The position numbers and the translations under genes are program-made. A DNA stretch of 64,000 bases from contig OZ245881.1 in NCBI GenBank assembly GCA_965229505.1, forward strand, positions 2,108,001 through 2,172,000. The letters run 5' to 3'. Origin of the DNA: UBA6059 sp040219045 (lineage in GTDB: Bacteria > Bacteroidota > Bacteroidia > Cytophagales > Cyclobacteriaceae). The notes under the pieces are model-generated. The model ran no database searches, was not told the origin of the DNA, and worked only from the letters and a program-made list of their open reading frames with translations. Position 1 is the stretch's first letter; the number at the start of each line of letters is the position of its first letter. Of the stretch, positions 42,109 to 51,756 are shown in pieces.

Positions 42109-42984
42109 CTATTGACCAAGCGAGCGCTGGTAAGTTTCTCGATCATAAATGACTTTACCATTCTTGTCCCATTCCTTCATGATATATGGATGGTTGACCG
42201 TATCGAATGCATATTCTGGATATCTTATTTCCCTTTTCCGACGGTTTTTGGTAGGATAAAATTCCCTCCAGATACCCACCTTATGATCAAAATGATACTC
42301 TCCCATTGCGGCCAGGCTGCCATTTTCGTGAAAGGCGTAGTAGTAGCCTTCCTTCTCACCGAACTGAACAGGAATAATCTCACGAATTTGCCTCGTTTTC
42401 TTGTCCCAGTAGGCCACTTGAGACTCCTTAGGCCAGCCTTTATAGTATTTCTCTTTTACCTGCAGGATATCATGGCGGTTGTACCGCATCCAACGCGCGT
42501 GTTTTGTTCCCTTATAAAATATCCCTTCTTCCAGCACCTGGTCACCGAGCATTTTCTTGTAAGGCCCATGTAGAATAGCCCCATTGTCCAGATCGATTTT
42601 TCTAGAGTTGACGATTTTCTTCTTTTTGAAATTGTACCAATAGATATCACGTACATACGGGTCAGGGTCTTCATGCTCCTTGAGGTAATAGAACAATTCG
42701 ACGACCACATTGTCACCAAATCCCGTCTTGGTAAATCCTTTTTTGGTTTTAATCCCGTAGAAAACCTTCTTCTTTGGCTTCTTTTCTTTGCGCTGATCAA
42801 GGCTGTCGAGCATATCCTCTTCGGCATCCAGGTCAATGGTCAACGGAGTACTATAGTCTACTTCAAACCAATTGTCTTGTGCATCCTGAGCTTTGACATA
42901 GGTCAAAGACCCAAGGCATACCAGAAATGATAATAGAAAAGCTGCTATGAATGAGTGTTGTTTCACAGATTGAAAGTTAATCAT
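42109..42984 (-). CDS. Secreted YwqK/MORN-repeat-like protein
   Basis: The start chosen is the ATG at 42984, giving a signal peptide ('SFIAAFLLSFLVCLGSLTYV'); a longer frame would begin inside the htpG terminator hairpin. The mature part has repeating units such as 'EGYYYAFHENGSLAAMGEYHF' shortened by position to about residues 210-230, with 'KVGIWREFYPTKNRRKREIR' after it. These resemble YwqK/MORN-type repeats common in Bacteroidota toxin-antitoxin or surface proteins. Function unknown; export to the envelope is expected. Confidence 0.65.
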   Translation of the reverse strand: MINFQSVKQHSFIAAFLLSFLVCLGSLTYVKAQDAQDNWFEVDYSTPLTIDLDAEEDMLDSLDQRKEKKPKKKVFYGIKTKKGFTKTGFGDNVVVELFYYLKEHEDPDPYVRDIYWYNFKKKKIVNSRKIDLDNGAILHGPYKKMLGDQVLEEGIFYKGTKHARWMRYNRHDILQVKEKYYKGWPKESQVAYWDKKTRQIREIIPVQFGEKEGYYYAFHENGSLAAMGEYHFDHKVGIWREFYPTKNRRKREIRYPEYAFDTVNHPYIMKEWDKNGKVIYDRETYQRSLGQ

Positions 42985-42997
42985 ACTGGCACAAAAC

Positions 42998-43031
42998 GAA
43001 AAAAAGGCTGCATTATTGAAATGCAGCCTTT
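42998..43031 (-). terminator. Terminator of htpG
   Basis: On the minus strand AAAGGCTGCATT and AATGCAGCCTTT form a 12-bp stem with a 5-nt loop, followed by a run of T. It lies 25 bp after the htpG stop. Confidence 0.88.
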
Positions 43032-43055
43032 TCATCCCTGGTTGTGATTATCTAT

Positions 43056-44948
43056 TTATGAATTGAGCTCGACGCTCCTCTTGATAAAGTTAGTAAGACT
43101 TGCACCTTTCAACATGTTCTGACCGAGTAGGGCAAGATCATAAGCTTGGTTGGCCAGCCTCTTCTTTTCCTCTTCACCTTCAGCACTGAGGATGTTCTGC
43201 ACCATCTTGTGATTAGCGTTGACCGTCACGGTGAGCATCTCCGGCATATCGCCCATCATGAACGGGCTGCCACCTCCACCAGTCTTCTGCATATCTTTCA
43301 TTCTACGCATAAATTCCGGTAGGGTAATGACCACAGGGAGCTCATCAGGAGAAAGTGACTCTACGCTTACGCTGGCGTTCTTATTGTTGATCGCACTGTC
43401 AAACACACCTTTTACATCTTCCTTTTCCTTATCAGAAAGAACAGACTCCTTAGTCTCACCTTTGTCAATAAGCTTGTCAAGAATGTCGGCATCTACGCGC
43501 TTGAAAGTAGTCTTTTCAAGCTTCTGCTCCATATGGTTGATGAAGTGACTATCAAGCACACCGTCCATTTTCAGCACGTCATAGCTTCTGCTTTCAGCAG
43601 CCTGAACAAACCCATGTTCCTTGTCCGCATCAGAGGTGTAGAGCCAGACAGCAGTTTTGTCTTTGTCAGTTTGATTGTCCTTGACTTTGTCTCTGTACTC
43701 ATCGAGCGTATAGAACTCGCCTTTTGTGTTTTCCACTAGCGCGAAATCTTTGGCCTTCTCGTAGAACTTCTCTTCGCTGATCATACCGTACTTGATGAAC
43801 ATGCCGATATCCCCCCATTTGTTCTGGTAAGAATCGCGTTCTTTCTTGAAAAGCTCGCCTAGCTTATCCGCTACCTTCTTGGTGATGTAGGTATTGATCT
43901 TCTTCACGTTGGAGTCAGACTGTAGGTAACTCCTGGATACGTTCAGAGGAATATCTGGTGAATCAATCACTCCGTGCAAGAGCATCAAGAATTCGGGTAC
44001 GATATCTTTTACCTCATCAGTAATGAATACCTGACGCGAGTACAACTGAATCTTGTTCTTCTGTAATTCAAAATCATTTTTCACCTTGGGGAAGTAGAGA
44101 ATTCCGGTAAGGTTGAATGGGTAGTCCACATTCAAGTGAATCCAGAACAGAGGGTCCTCTGAAAATGGGTAAAGCTCCTTGTAGAAAGCGAGGTAGTCCT
44201 CATCTTTCAGGTCATTGGGCGACTTAGTCCAAAGGGGCGCAGTATTGTTAATGATATTGTCCTCTTTGACGGTCTTCCACTTCTTGTTGCCATCTTTGTC
44301 TTTACCATCTTCTACGCTCTTATCTTTTTGTCCAAAGCGAATAGCAACAGGCAAGAATTTACTGTACTTGTCGAGAATACCCTGGATACGAGCATCTTCC
44401 AGGAACTCCTCAGAGTCGTCAGCGATGTGGAGAATGATCTCTGTACCACGCTCTTTCTTCTTGGCAGCCGAGATTTCAAATTCAGTCTCACCATCACAAA
44501 CCCACTTCGCGGCTTCAGCACCTTCTTTGTGAGATAGTGTGATGATTTCCACCTTCTTAGCTACCATAAAGGCAGAATAGAAACCAAGTCCAAAATGACC
44601 AATGATCTGCTGATCCTCACCTTTGTCTTTGTACTCTTCAAGAAACTCAGTGGCTCCTGAAAATGCGATTTGGTTGATGTATTTCTTGATCTCATCGGCG
44701 GTCATGCCAATACCTCGATCCTTGATGGTGATGGTCTTTTTCTTCTTGTTGACAGAAACATCTACCGTGGTGTCACCAAGTTCACCTTGAAACTCACCCA
44801 ACGAAGCGAGTCTTTTGATTTTTTGCGTAGCGTCTACCGCATTAGACACAAGCTCCCTGAGGAAGATTTCATGATCTGAGTAGAGGAATTTTTTAATTAT
44901 TGGAAAGATGTTCTCGGTGTGTATCGAGATTGTACCTTTTTCTTTCAT
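43056..44948 (-). CDS. htpG: Molecular chaperone HtpG (Hsp90)
   Basis: HtpG is the bacterial Hsp90, an ATP-driven dimer that remodels client proteins. The 630-residue protein has GHKL ATPase motifs 'FLRELVSNAVDATQKIKRLA', 'ITIKDRGIGMTADEIKKYIN', 'GHFGLGFYSAFMVAKKV', and the middle-domain 'NVSRSYLQSDSNVKKI' with the catalytic Arg loop. The C-terminal dimer domain ends 'SLTNFIKRSVELNS'. A single-gene transcript with its own terminator; I see no clear heat-shock promoter. Confidence 0.97.
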   Translation of the reverse strand: MKEKGTISIHTENIFPIIKKFLYSDHEIFLRELVSNAVDATQKIKRLASLGEFQGELGDTTVDVSVNKKKKTITIKDRGIGMTADEIKKYINQIAFSGATEFLEEYKDKGEDQQIIGHFGLGFYSAFMVAKKVEIITLSHKEGAEAAKWVCDGETEFEISAAKKKERGTEIILHIADDSEEFLEDARIQGILDKYSKFLPVAIRFGQKDKSVEDGKDKDGNKKWKTVKEDNIINNTAPLWTKSPNDLKDEDYLAFYKELYPFSEDPLFWIHLNVDYPFNLTGILYFPKVKNDFELQKNKIQLYSRQVFITDEVKDIVPEFLMLLHGVIDSPDIPLNVSRSYLQSDSNVKKINTYITKKVADKLGELFKKERDSYQNKWGDIGMFIKYGMISEEKFYEKAKDFALVENTKGEFYTLDEYRDKVKDNQTDKDKTAVWLYTSDADKEHGFVQAAESRSYDVLKMDGVLDSHFINHMEQKLEKTTFKRVDADILDKLIDKGETKESVLSDKEKEDVKGVFDSAINNKNASVSVESLSPDELPVVITLPEFMRRMKDMQKTGGGGSPFMMGDMPEMLTVTVNANHKMVQNILSAEGEEEKKRLANQAYDLALLGQNMLKGASLTNFIKRSVELNS

Positions 44949-45053
44949 ATTGATGATGTTTTAGATTCTACGTTTCGCGGGCAAATAGCAAAACGCGTTC
45001 CACAGTAAAAATGGTGACAGGATGTCAGGATGCTAGCGCAGAATTGGCAGCTA

Positions 45054-45545
45054 CTACCTGATTCGGTCTGACTCCCGGACCAGTTTTTCGTCTTTGCGAA
45101 TAAAGCGATTGGCCAGTGAGTTGAGCAGCAATGCTACCATACCAAGATAAAAGCCGAAGAGGTATTGTCCTTGTTGCATCACTGAGAGCATCTTCTCCGC
45201 CTTCAGGATGAAATAAAATGAGCTACCGACGACACCTGCCATAATCAATGAGTTGAGAGCACCCAACTTGATTTGCTTTAGTCGATAGTTGTACTGGAAA
45301 ATAGAAAAAAGTGCTATCGCCGCTGCTACGATTGCCAGAATAGAAATGACAATAGTGCTTTTCTCCGATATCAATGTCCGATCACCAGTATCAGGATCGT
45401 AGCTTTCATATACCAACTGAAACGCGTTGATCGTAACGACCTCATGAACCTCTCCATCTACCTTTTGCCAAAGCGGGAAAAAGAGATAGACAATCATGCA
45501 AACGGCTACTAAAAACAAGAATATGGTCTGTATGCGCTGAATCAT
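45054..45545 (-). CDS. DUF4293 membrane protein
   Basis: The start used is the ATG of 'MIQRIQTIFLFLVAVCMIVY', which begins directly with a membrane segment; a few extra residues upstream are less likely. The 163-residue product has four hydrophobic segments: near residues 10-30, 70-95, 100-120 and 125-145. This is the Bacteroidota DUF4293 family, of unknown role. It is divergent from truA and downstream of nothing on its strand for 100 bp. Confidence 0.78.
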   Translation of the reverse strand: MIQRIQTIFLFLVAVCMIVYLFFPLWQKVDGEVHEVVTINAFQLVYESYDPDTGDRTLISEKSTIVISILAIVAAAIALFSIFQYNYRLKQIKLGALNSLIMAGVVGSSFYFILKAEKMLSVMQQGQYLFGFYLGMVALLLNSLANRFIRKDEKLVRESDRIR

Positions 45546-45632
45546 GGTATGCGAATTTTGGCGCAAAGTAAGTTGAATTCAGCCTCTTATCCAATGCTTG
45601 GCACCACCTGCCCGACATTGTGAGGATTGGAC

Positions 45633-45640
45633 TATTTTTG
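45633..45640 (+). promoter_or_regulatory. Possible -7 element close to the truA start
   Basis: TATTTTTG matches TAnnTTTG and ends 7 nt before the truA ATG, implying a very short leader. No good -33 TTTG is seen. Confidence 0.4.
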
Positions 45641-45647
45641 AGTTTCT

Positions 45648-46391
45648 ATGCGCTACTTTCTTGACCTATCTTATCTTGGTACAGCCTATCACGGCTGGCA
45701 AATACAGAAAAATGCGCATTCCGTGCAGGCGGAAGTTAATCGTGCCCTGAGGACTTATCTAAGAGAAGAAATCAACGTGACCGGCAGTGGAAGAACGGAT
45801 ACGGGTGTGCATGCCAGGCAGCAAATCGTGCATTTTGACCTGGAACAAGAGATCGACCCTCAACAGCTGATATTCAAACTCAATGCACTCCTTCCCAATG
45901 ATATTGCCGCTATGGAGATCAAACCAGTAAAAAAGGAGGCTCATGCCAGGTTTGATGCAGTGAAGAGAAGCTACCAATATATCATGCATACCCGGAAGAG
46001 CCCTTTTGAGGAAGGCTTGTCCTATTACTTTCCCCATGCACTTGATATTGATAGGATGAATCAGGCCTGCCAACTCCTTTTAGGTTCACAAAACTTTCAG
46101 TGCTTCAGCAAGGTTAAGACGGAAGTCAATACTTTCGATTGTGACATCAATACCGCTCACTGGATTTTGGAAAACGAAAAGCTTGTCTTTCACGTTAGTG
46201 CCGATAGGTTTTTGAGGGGCATGGTTCGCGCGATAGTGGGGACATTGCTGATGGTGGGCGAAGGAAAAATGACACAGGAAAGCTTTCAAAATGTGCTAGA
46301 CAGTCGAGATAGGAGAAATGCCGGCAGATCAGTGCCCCCTCATGGGCTTTACCTCACCGAAGTAATATATCCAGCAGAAACCTACACCTAA
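45648..46391 (+). CDS. truA: tRNA pseudouridine(38-40) synthase
   Basis: TruA makes pseudouridine at positions 38, 39 and 40 of tRNA anticodon arms. The 247-residue protein has the catalytic Asp in 'VTGSGRTDTGVHARQQIVHF', the first strand 'MRYFLDLSYLGTAYHGWQIQ', and 'VHFHVSADRFLRGMVRAIVG' near the end as 'VFHVSADRFLRGMVRAIVGT'. It lies 15 bp before an ABC exporter gene and is probably co-transcribed. Confidence 0.95.
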   Translation: MRYFLDLSYLGTAYHGWQIQKNAHSVQAEVNRALRTYLREEINVTGSGRTDTGVHARQQIVHFDLEQEIDPQQLIFKLNALLPNDIAAMEIKPVKKEAHARFDAVKRSYQYIMHTRKSPFEEGLSYYFPHALDIDRMNQACQLLLGSQNFQCFSKVKTEVNTFDCDINTAHWILENEKLVFHVSADRFLRGMVRAIVGTLLMVGEGKMTQESFQNVLDSRDRRNAGRSVPPHGLYLTEVIYPAETYT

Positions 46392-46406
46392 GTAAAACCA
46401 ACCATT

Positions 46407-48167
46407 TTGGCTAAAGAAGAAATTAGTGGTAACGTACTCGACCTCACCGTGCTCAAGAGGTTATTTAAGTTCGTCAAGCCCTACAAAGGATACTTTTACT
46501 TCGTTGTTTTCCTTACAGTAGCGCTAGCATTCCTGGTGCCGGCAAGGCCTTACTTGATCCAGATCACTATTGACGAATATGTGGGTATCAAGGACTATAA
46601 TGGACTGGTCTCCATGGTCTTGCTGTTGATCGGCTTATTGATCCTGCAAGCCATTGTTCAATACCTGCACACTTATTTCTCGGGCTGGCTGGGACAGCAT
46701 ATCATTCGTGATATTAGAGTCAAGCTATTTCGCCATATTGAGAACTTACGGCTTCAATTCTTTGACAAGACACCAATCGGCCGGCTTGTCACACGTAACA
46801 TCTCAGATGTGGAAACGCTTTCTGATGTGTTCAGTCAAGGCCTAGCGGCAATGGTGGGAGATATACTCCAACTCATAGTGATCCTTGGGGTCATGTTTTA
46901 TACCAACTGGAAGTTGACGTTAGTCAGCTTGTCGACCCTTCCTCTGCTGATCTTGAGTACCTATGTCTTCAAAGAGAAGATCAAGATCGCCTTCAACGAG
47001 GTGCGCAACGCTGTTTCTAACCTCAACTCGTTTGTACAGGAGCATATCACTGGCATGAATATCATTCAGATATTTAACAGTGAGGAAAGGGAATATGAGA
47101 AGTTCAAAGAGATCAACAAGGAGCATCGTAGAGCCAACCTTAAATCAGTCCTTTATTACTCGGTATATTATCCAGTAGCCGAGGTGATCCAGGCGGCTGG
47201 TATCGGCCTGGTCGTATGGTATGGCGCTGGGTTGGTGATTCAGCAGGAAGTGACGCTGGGGATATTGATTGCATTCATCATGTATATCCAGATGTTTTTT
47301 AGACCTATCAGAATGATTGCTGATAGGTTCAATACCCTCCAGATGGGTATAGTGAGCTCCAATCGCCTGTTTAACCTGCTTGATAGCAAAGAGTACATCT
47401 CTGACAATGGCACCTTCGCCCCAGACATGATCAAAGGTGAAGTGAAGTTTGACAAGGTATCATTTGCCTATATCGATCAAGACTATGTGTTGAAGGACAT
47501 TTCCTTTGAGGTTTCACCAGGACAGACCGTTGCACTGGTGGGCGCTACGGGAGCAGGCAAGTCATCAGTGATTAATCTGTTGAGTCGTTTTTATGAGATA
47601 GATAAAGGTGCAATCACTATGGATGGAGTGGATGTCCGCGAGTACGATCTGGCAGCCCTTAGAAGACAGATTGGTGTGGTCTTGCAGGATGTCTTTCTAT
47701 TTTCGGATACGATAGCCAACAATATCACCCTCGGAAATCCGGATATTCCTCGAAGCAAGATCATGGAGGCGGCTGAGATGGTGGGTGCTGCTGAGTTTAT
47801 CAATCGCCTACCGGGAAAGCTGGACTACAACGTGATGGAGCGTGGCTCAACCCTATCAGTGGGTCAGCGACAGTTGATATCCTTTGTGCGGGCTATGGTC
47901 TATGACCCTAAGATCATTGTCCTTGATGAGGCCACATCATCCGTAGATACAGAGACGGAAGAGCTCATTCAGAACGCTATTGGTAAGCTAATGGTTGGGC
48001 GCACTTCGATCGTTATAGCTCATCGATTATCGACTATCCAAAAAGCGGATAAGATCATCGTGCTGGAGAAAGGAGAAATCGTAGAGTCCGGCACTCACGA
48101 TGAGCTACTTGATCATGAAGGATATTATGCCCAACTTCACCGCATGCAGTATAAAGAGGTCGTTTAA
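46407..48167 (+). CDS. ABC exporter, fused permease and ATPase (MsbA/MdlB-like)
   Basis: The start is a TTG (M-AKEEISGNVLDL) 15 bp after truA; no ATG offers a better N-terminus. The 586-residue half-transporter has six membrane helices in about residues 25-320, then the nucleotide-binding domain with Walker A 'LVGATGAGKSSVINLL', signature 'STLSVGQRQLISFVRAM' and Walker B 'IIVLDEATSSVDTETEEL'. It is likely to form a heterodimer or homodimer exporting lipid or drug; the convergent second exporter at 48717 could be its partner but may also be independent. Confidence 0.88.
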   Translation: MAKEEISGNVLDLTVLKRLFKFVKPYKGYFYFVVFLTVALAFLVPARPYLIQITIDEYVGIKDYNGLVSMVLLLIGLLILQAIVQYLHTYFSGWLGQHIIRDIRVKLFRHIENLRLQFFDKTPIGRLVTRNISDVETLSDVFSQGLAAMVGDILQLIVILGVMFYTNWKLTLVSLSTLPLLILSTYVFKEKIKIAFNEVRNAVSNLNSFVQEHITGMNIIQIFNSEEREYEKFKEINKEHRRANLKSVLYYSVYYPVAEVIQAAGIGLVVWYGAGLVIQQEVTLGILIAFIMYIQMFFRPIRMIADRFNTLQMGIVSSNRLFNLLDSKEYISDNGTFAPDMIKGEVKFDKVSFAYIDQDYVLKDISFEVSPGQTVALVGATGAGKSSVINLLSRFYEIDKGAITMDGVDVREYDLAALRRQIGVVLQDVFLFSDTIANNITLGNPDIPRSKIMEAAEMVGAAEFINRLPGKLDYNVMERGSTLSVGQRQLISFVRAMVYDPKIIVLDEATSSVDTETEELIQNAIGKLMVGRTSIVIAHRLSTIQKADKIIVLEKGEIVESGTHDELLDHEGYYAQLHRMQYKEVV

Positions 48168-48176
48168 CCCGGTACG

Positions 48177-48716
48177 ATGAGCAGCGTTTTGCTTAAGTAC
48201 GTCTACTACGGTATCACGGTAGTTTCATTGATTGTATTGGGCCTATCGGTAAAATACCTGCTGGGTGGCTATGATGAAATCATCATCGAGGAAACGGATG
48301 CCATCAACTACGTGATTGCAGGAAAGTACGTTGACCAGCAATGGACTGACGAAGAGGTGGAGGCATGGGACCTGGAGCTCTCAAGCAAGCTGGAAGAAGG
48401 AAAGGTCAAAGGTAGAATCGCAAGTATTGCTTTTTTCCCGGATTCACTGAAGACAGCTTCTGCTGTCAGATTTTCGGGTATTGCCATGCAAGGAAACATC
48501 GTCACTATCCCCTCAGGATATAAAGTAGTGGACATATATGAACCCAAGGGGCTCAGGACTGTGCTAAAAATGAATCCATTAGTCAGACCAACTCTTGAAA
48601 AGCTTCGAAGCATAATGATGAAATCGGCTACTAAAAACGGCCAGGAGTTAGATGATCGGCTCTTGTTATTTCATGGTCAGCAGGACTCACTGACCGTGAT
48701 GGCTGGGATGCGATGA
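48177..48716 (+). CDS. Membrane-anchored protein of unknown function (179 aa)
   Basis: A single N-terminal membrane segment ('YVYYGITVVSLIVLGLSVKY') anchors a soluble part rich in charged residues with 'AINYVIAGKYVDQQWTDEEV' and 'VRFSGIAMQGNIVTIPSGYK'. I do not recognise a domain. It starts 9 bp after the ABC exporter gene, and its stop touches the stop of the convergent second exporter with no gap, which suggests a role linked to the first exporter. Confidence 0.6.
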   Translation: MSSVLLKYVYYGITVVSLIVLGLSVKYLLGGYDEIIIEETDAINYVIAGKYVDQQWTDEEVEAWDLELSSKLEEGKVKGRIASIAFFPDSLKTASAVRFSGIAMQGNIVTIPSGYKVVDIYEPKGLRTVLKMNPLVRPTLEKLRSIMMKSATKNGQELDDRLLLFHGQQDSLTVMAGMR

Positions 48717-50504
48717 TTAGTCTTCCACTTCCTCTGCAGTAAGCTGCTTGTCAAACAGCTCTTTGTAAACCCCATTCCGTGCTAGTAATGACTCATTGGT
48801 GCCTGCCTCCACGATTTCTCCATCATCTAACACAATGATTTTATCTGCCAGCTTCGCTGAGGACACACGGTGAGAGATAATTACTGAAGTTCGCCCTTGC
48901 ATGATCTTCTTCATGCTATTGAGTATGGTATTTTCTGTCTTGGTGTCCACAGCAGACAAGCTATCATCAAGAATTAAAATCTTGGGGTTTCTAGCGATCG
49001 CTCTGGCGATAGATAGCCGCTGCTTCTGACCTCCGGATAGTGTGATGCCGCGTTCTCCGAGGGTAGTCTCAAATCCCTTTGGAAAGTCAATAATATTGTC
49101 ATAGAGGTCAGCGTCTTTTGCGGCTTTGAGTACAGATGCTTCATCAATGCCAGTTGCGCCAAATGCGATATTGTTGCTAATGGAATCGGAGAACAAAAAG
49201 ACATCCTGCGGTACATAGCCTACCTGGCCCCTGACGCTATCAATGGAGTATCTGTTGATGGCAATATCATCAATGAGGATTTCGCCATCGGTACTATCAT
49301 AAAGTCGACAAATGAGATTGGCGATAGTGCTCTTACCAGAACCAGTCGTCCCGATGATGGCAATAGATTCTCCGGGAGCGACCGAGAATGAAACATTTTT
49401 AAGGGCAGTGATTCCCGAGTCAGGATACACAAAGCTCACATCTTTAAACGCTATGGCACCCTCTATTTCTTTGGAGAGATTCTCTTCAGAGATGATATCT
49501 GTCTTAGTCAACAGAAATTCGTTGATCCTCCGCTGAGAAGCCGCTGCGCGCTGTATGATACTCGATATCCATCCAAGAGATGCTACAGGCCATGTTAGCA
49601 TATTGACGTAGATGATGAACTCAGCAATATTGCCAGTACTGATAGCACCATTAAAAACTTCTATCGAGCCAATATAGACTGTCAGGATTACGCTCAACCC
49701 GATGAGCCCCATAATCAGAGGAAAGAAGAGGGCGTTAACAAACTCAAGTCTGAGTGATTTGTGCTTGTAGTCATCACTGGCTTTTTCAAAGTTTTCACTG
49801 AAATCAGTTTCGCGAACAAATGCCTTGATTACGCGAATACCAGAGAACGTTTCCTGCACAAAAGTGCTGAGATCGGACAAAGACTTTTGTATCTCCTCCG
49901 AGCGCTTATTGATAATATTATTGACAAAGTAAATGCTGAAGGAAAGTATAGGTAGAGGAATCAGCGAGTACATGGTAAGCCTCGGATTGATATAAAACAT
50001 GAAGGGGATCACCATCGCAAAAAGCGTAATCAAGTTGATGCCGTACATGATCGCAGGCCCGATATACATTCTAACTCTGCTTACGTCCTCGGAGATCCGA
50101 TTCATAAGATCACCTGTATTGTTTTTACGGTAAAAGCTGAGCGGTAGCGTCTGGTAGTGATGATAGACCTCATTCTTGAGATCATACTCGATGTGCCGGG
50201 ACATGACGATGATGGTCTGACGCATTAAGAAAAGGAAGGCACCACGCAGCAAGGCAGCTGCTAAAATGATGACTCCCGCAATTAATATACTGGAGGCGAA
50301 TATGCCGTAGGATTCAGACTGGATACCAAAGCCCTCAAATAGAGAATAAACCTCATAGCTGCGCTGGAGAAGGTCAAATGACTGTCTCACGATCACCGCC
50401 GGCACGATACCAAAAAAATTGGAAATGATGATGAAGACCGTGCCTAGAATGAGGTGATATTTGTACTTATATAGGTACTTGTTGAGGTAGGCTAAATCTT
50501 TCAC
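48717..50504 (-). CDS. ABC exporter, fused permease and ATPase
   Basis: This 595-residue half-transporter has a membrane domain at about residues 15-335 and an ATPase domain with Walker A 'IIGTTGSGKSTIANLI', signature 'ITLSGGQKQRLSIARAI' and Walker B 'ILILDDSLSAVDTKTENT'. After Walker B the usual Glu is Asp-Ser here (LDDS), a change often found in the degenerate site of heterodimeric exporters, where the partner keeps Glu. The first exporter (46407) has the full 'LDEATSS' site, so the two may pair as a heterodimer even though they lie on opposite strands. Confidence 0.85.
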   Translation of the reverse strand: MKDLAYLNKYLYKYKYHLILGTVFIIISNFFGIVPAVIVRQSFDLLQRSYEVYSLFEGFGIQSESYGIFASSILIAGVIILAAALLRGAFLFLMRQTIIVMSRHIEYDLKNEVYHHYQTLPLSFYRKNNTGDLMNRISEDVSRVRMYIGPAIMYGINLITLFAMVIPFMFYINPRLTMYSLIPLPILSFSIYFVNNIINKRSEEIQKSLSDLSTFVQETFSGIRVIKAFVRETDFSENFEKASDDYKHKSLRLEFVNALFFPLIMGLIGLSVILTVYIGSIEVFNGAISTGNIAEFIIYVNMLTWPVASLGWISSIIQRAAASQRRINEFLLTKTDIISEENLSKEIEGAIAFKDVSFVYPDSGITALKNVSFSVAPGESIAIIGTTGSGKSTIANLICRLYDSTDGEILIDDIAINRYSIDSVRGQVGYVPQDVFLFSDSISNNIAFGATGIDEASVLKAAKDADLYDNIIDFPKGFETTLGERGITLSGGQKQRLSIARAIARNPKILILDDSLSAVDTKTENTILNSMKKIMQGRTSVIISHRVSSAKLADKIIVLDDGEIVEAGTNESLLARNGVYKELFDKQLTAEEVED

Positions 50505-50555
50505 TGTACTTCTAAACGACCCAGTTTGTAAATAGTTATTAAAGAATATAGCATC

Positions 50556-50587
50556 TTTGATGCACTCTCAAAAATGGAGTAAGTTTG
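50556..50587 (+). promoter_or_regulatory. Bacteroidota-type promoter of the amino acid dehydrogenase gene
   Basis: TTTG at 50556-50559 and TAAGTTTG at 50580-50587 are 20 nt apart, matching the -33/-7 consensus. Transcription would start about 22 nt before the ATG. Confidence 0.7.
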
Positions 50588-50615
50588 CGTCTTTTTAGCC
50601 CAAGAATCAACATTA

Positions 50616-51722
50616 ATGTCAATGGCAGCATCTGCACTAAAGGAATTGGAGAGCCAGTCAGTCTTTGCTCAGGCTGAGCTCATGGATCACGAGCAAGTGG
50701 TCTTTTGTCAGGATAAGGCGCTTGGATTGAAAGCGATTATAGCCATACACAATACAGTGCTGGGGCCGGCCATGGGGGGCACCAGGATGTGGCATTATGT
50801 AGATGAGGCTGCAGCTGTGACGGATGCACTCAGACTATCCAGAGGTATGACTTTTAAGTCTGCTATCGCCGGGCTAAATATTGGAGGCGGAAAGGCCGTC
50901 ATCATTGGAGATGCTAAGAAGATCAAAAACGAGGCGTTGATGCGCCGGTTTGGTCGATTTGTTGATAGCCTGGGCGGGCGATACTGGACTGCAGAGGATG
51001 TCAATATGACTACTCAAGATATGGAATGGATTCACATGGAGACCCCATATGTCACTGGTATCCCTGAGAGTATGGGAGGGTCTGGTGATCCGTCACCCGT
51101 CACCGCCTATGGGGTCTATGTTGGAATGAAGGCAGCCGCAAAGCGTGTTTACGGTAGTGATGACCTATCGGGAAAAAAAGTGGTAGTCCAGGGAGTGGGC
51201 AATGTAGGCACCTACCTGGTTGAAAATCTGGTCAAGGATGGCGCTGAAATATTCATTACTGACATGAATGAAGATAAGGTCAATTCCCTCGTCACTAAGC
51301 ATGGGGTCAAATCAATCGACATGTCAGACGTGTATACCACCGACATGCATATCTATGCCCCTTGTGCTCTGGGCGCTACGTTGAATAGTACTACTATCGG
51401 TCAGCTGAAATGCGCTATTGTGGCCGGTGGTGCTAATAACCAACTTGCAGATGAAGCGATAGATGGAAGGGCATTGATGGAAAGAGGGATCCTATATGCT
51501 CCTGATTTCTTGATCAACGGAGGGGGCATCACCAATGTGTACTACGAGCACACTGGCAACTACAATCGACAGAAGGTGATGGAGCAGACAGAGAGGATCT
51601 ACAGCACCTGCCATGCGGTTTGGGATCAGGCTGAGGCAGATAATATTACCCCACAAGCCTCTGCGATGAAGCTTGCACTACAAAGGATCAATGATATTGG
51701 GAAAGTGAAGCTGCCTTACTGA
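50616..51722 (+). CDS. Glu/Leu/Phe/Val dehydrogenase family protein
   Basis: The 368-residue NAD-dependent enzyme oxidatively deaminates a branched-chain or aromatic amino acid. 'LGPAMGGTRMWHYVDEAAAV' and 'GLNIGGGKAVIIGDAKK' hold the catalytic Lys region (GGGKAVI), and 'VVVQGVGNVGTYLVENLV' is the NAD-binding Rossmann loop. It resembles leucine dehydrogenases of Bacteroidota. It has its own promoter and lies 34 bp before nusB. Substrate preference cannot be told by eye. Confidence 0.87.
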   Translation: MSMAASALKELESQSVFAQAELMDHEQVVFCQDKALGLKAIIAIHNTVLGPAMGGTRMWHYVDEAAAVTDALRLSRGMTFKSAIAGLNIGGGKAVIIGDAKKIKNEALMRRFGRFVDSLGGRYWTAEDVNMTTQDMEWIHMETPYVTGIPESMGGSGDPSPVTAYGVYVGMKAAAKRVYGSDDLSGKKVVVQGVGNVGTYLVENLVKDGAEIFITDMNEDKVNSLVTKHGVKSIDMSDVYTTDMHIYAPCALGATLNSTTIGQLKCAIVAGGANNQLADEAIDGRALMERGILYAPDFLINGGGITNVYYEHTGNYNRQKVMEQTERIYSTCHAVWDQAEADNITPQASAMKLALQRINDIGKVKLPY

Positions 51723-51756
51723 TATTTGCGGCACTTACAATTCGTTCTTTACTATT

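Noticed and set aside
42112..42573. Plus-strand 153-codon frame opposite the YwqK-like gene
   Set aside because: It is antisense to a gene with a signal peptide and recognisable repeats, and has low-complexity hydrophobic content only.
42985..43035. Upstream ATG for the YwqK-like protein
   Set aside because: It lies inside the htpG terminator stem and would hide the signal peptide that starts at the ATG at 42984.
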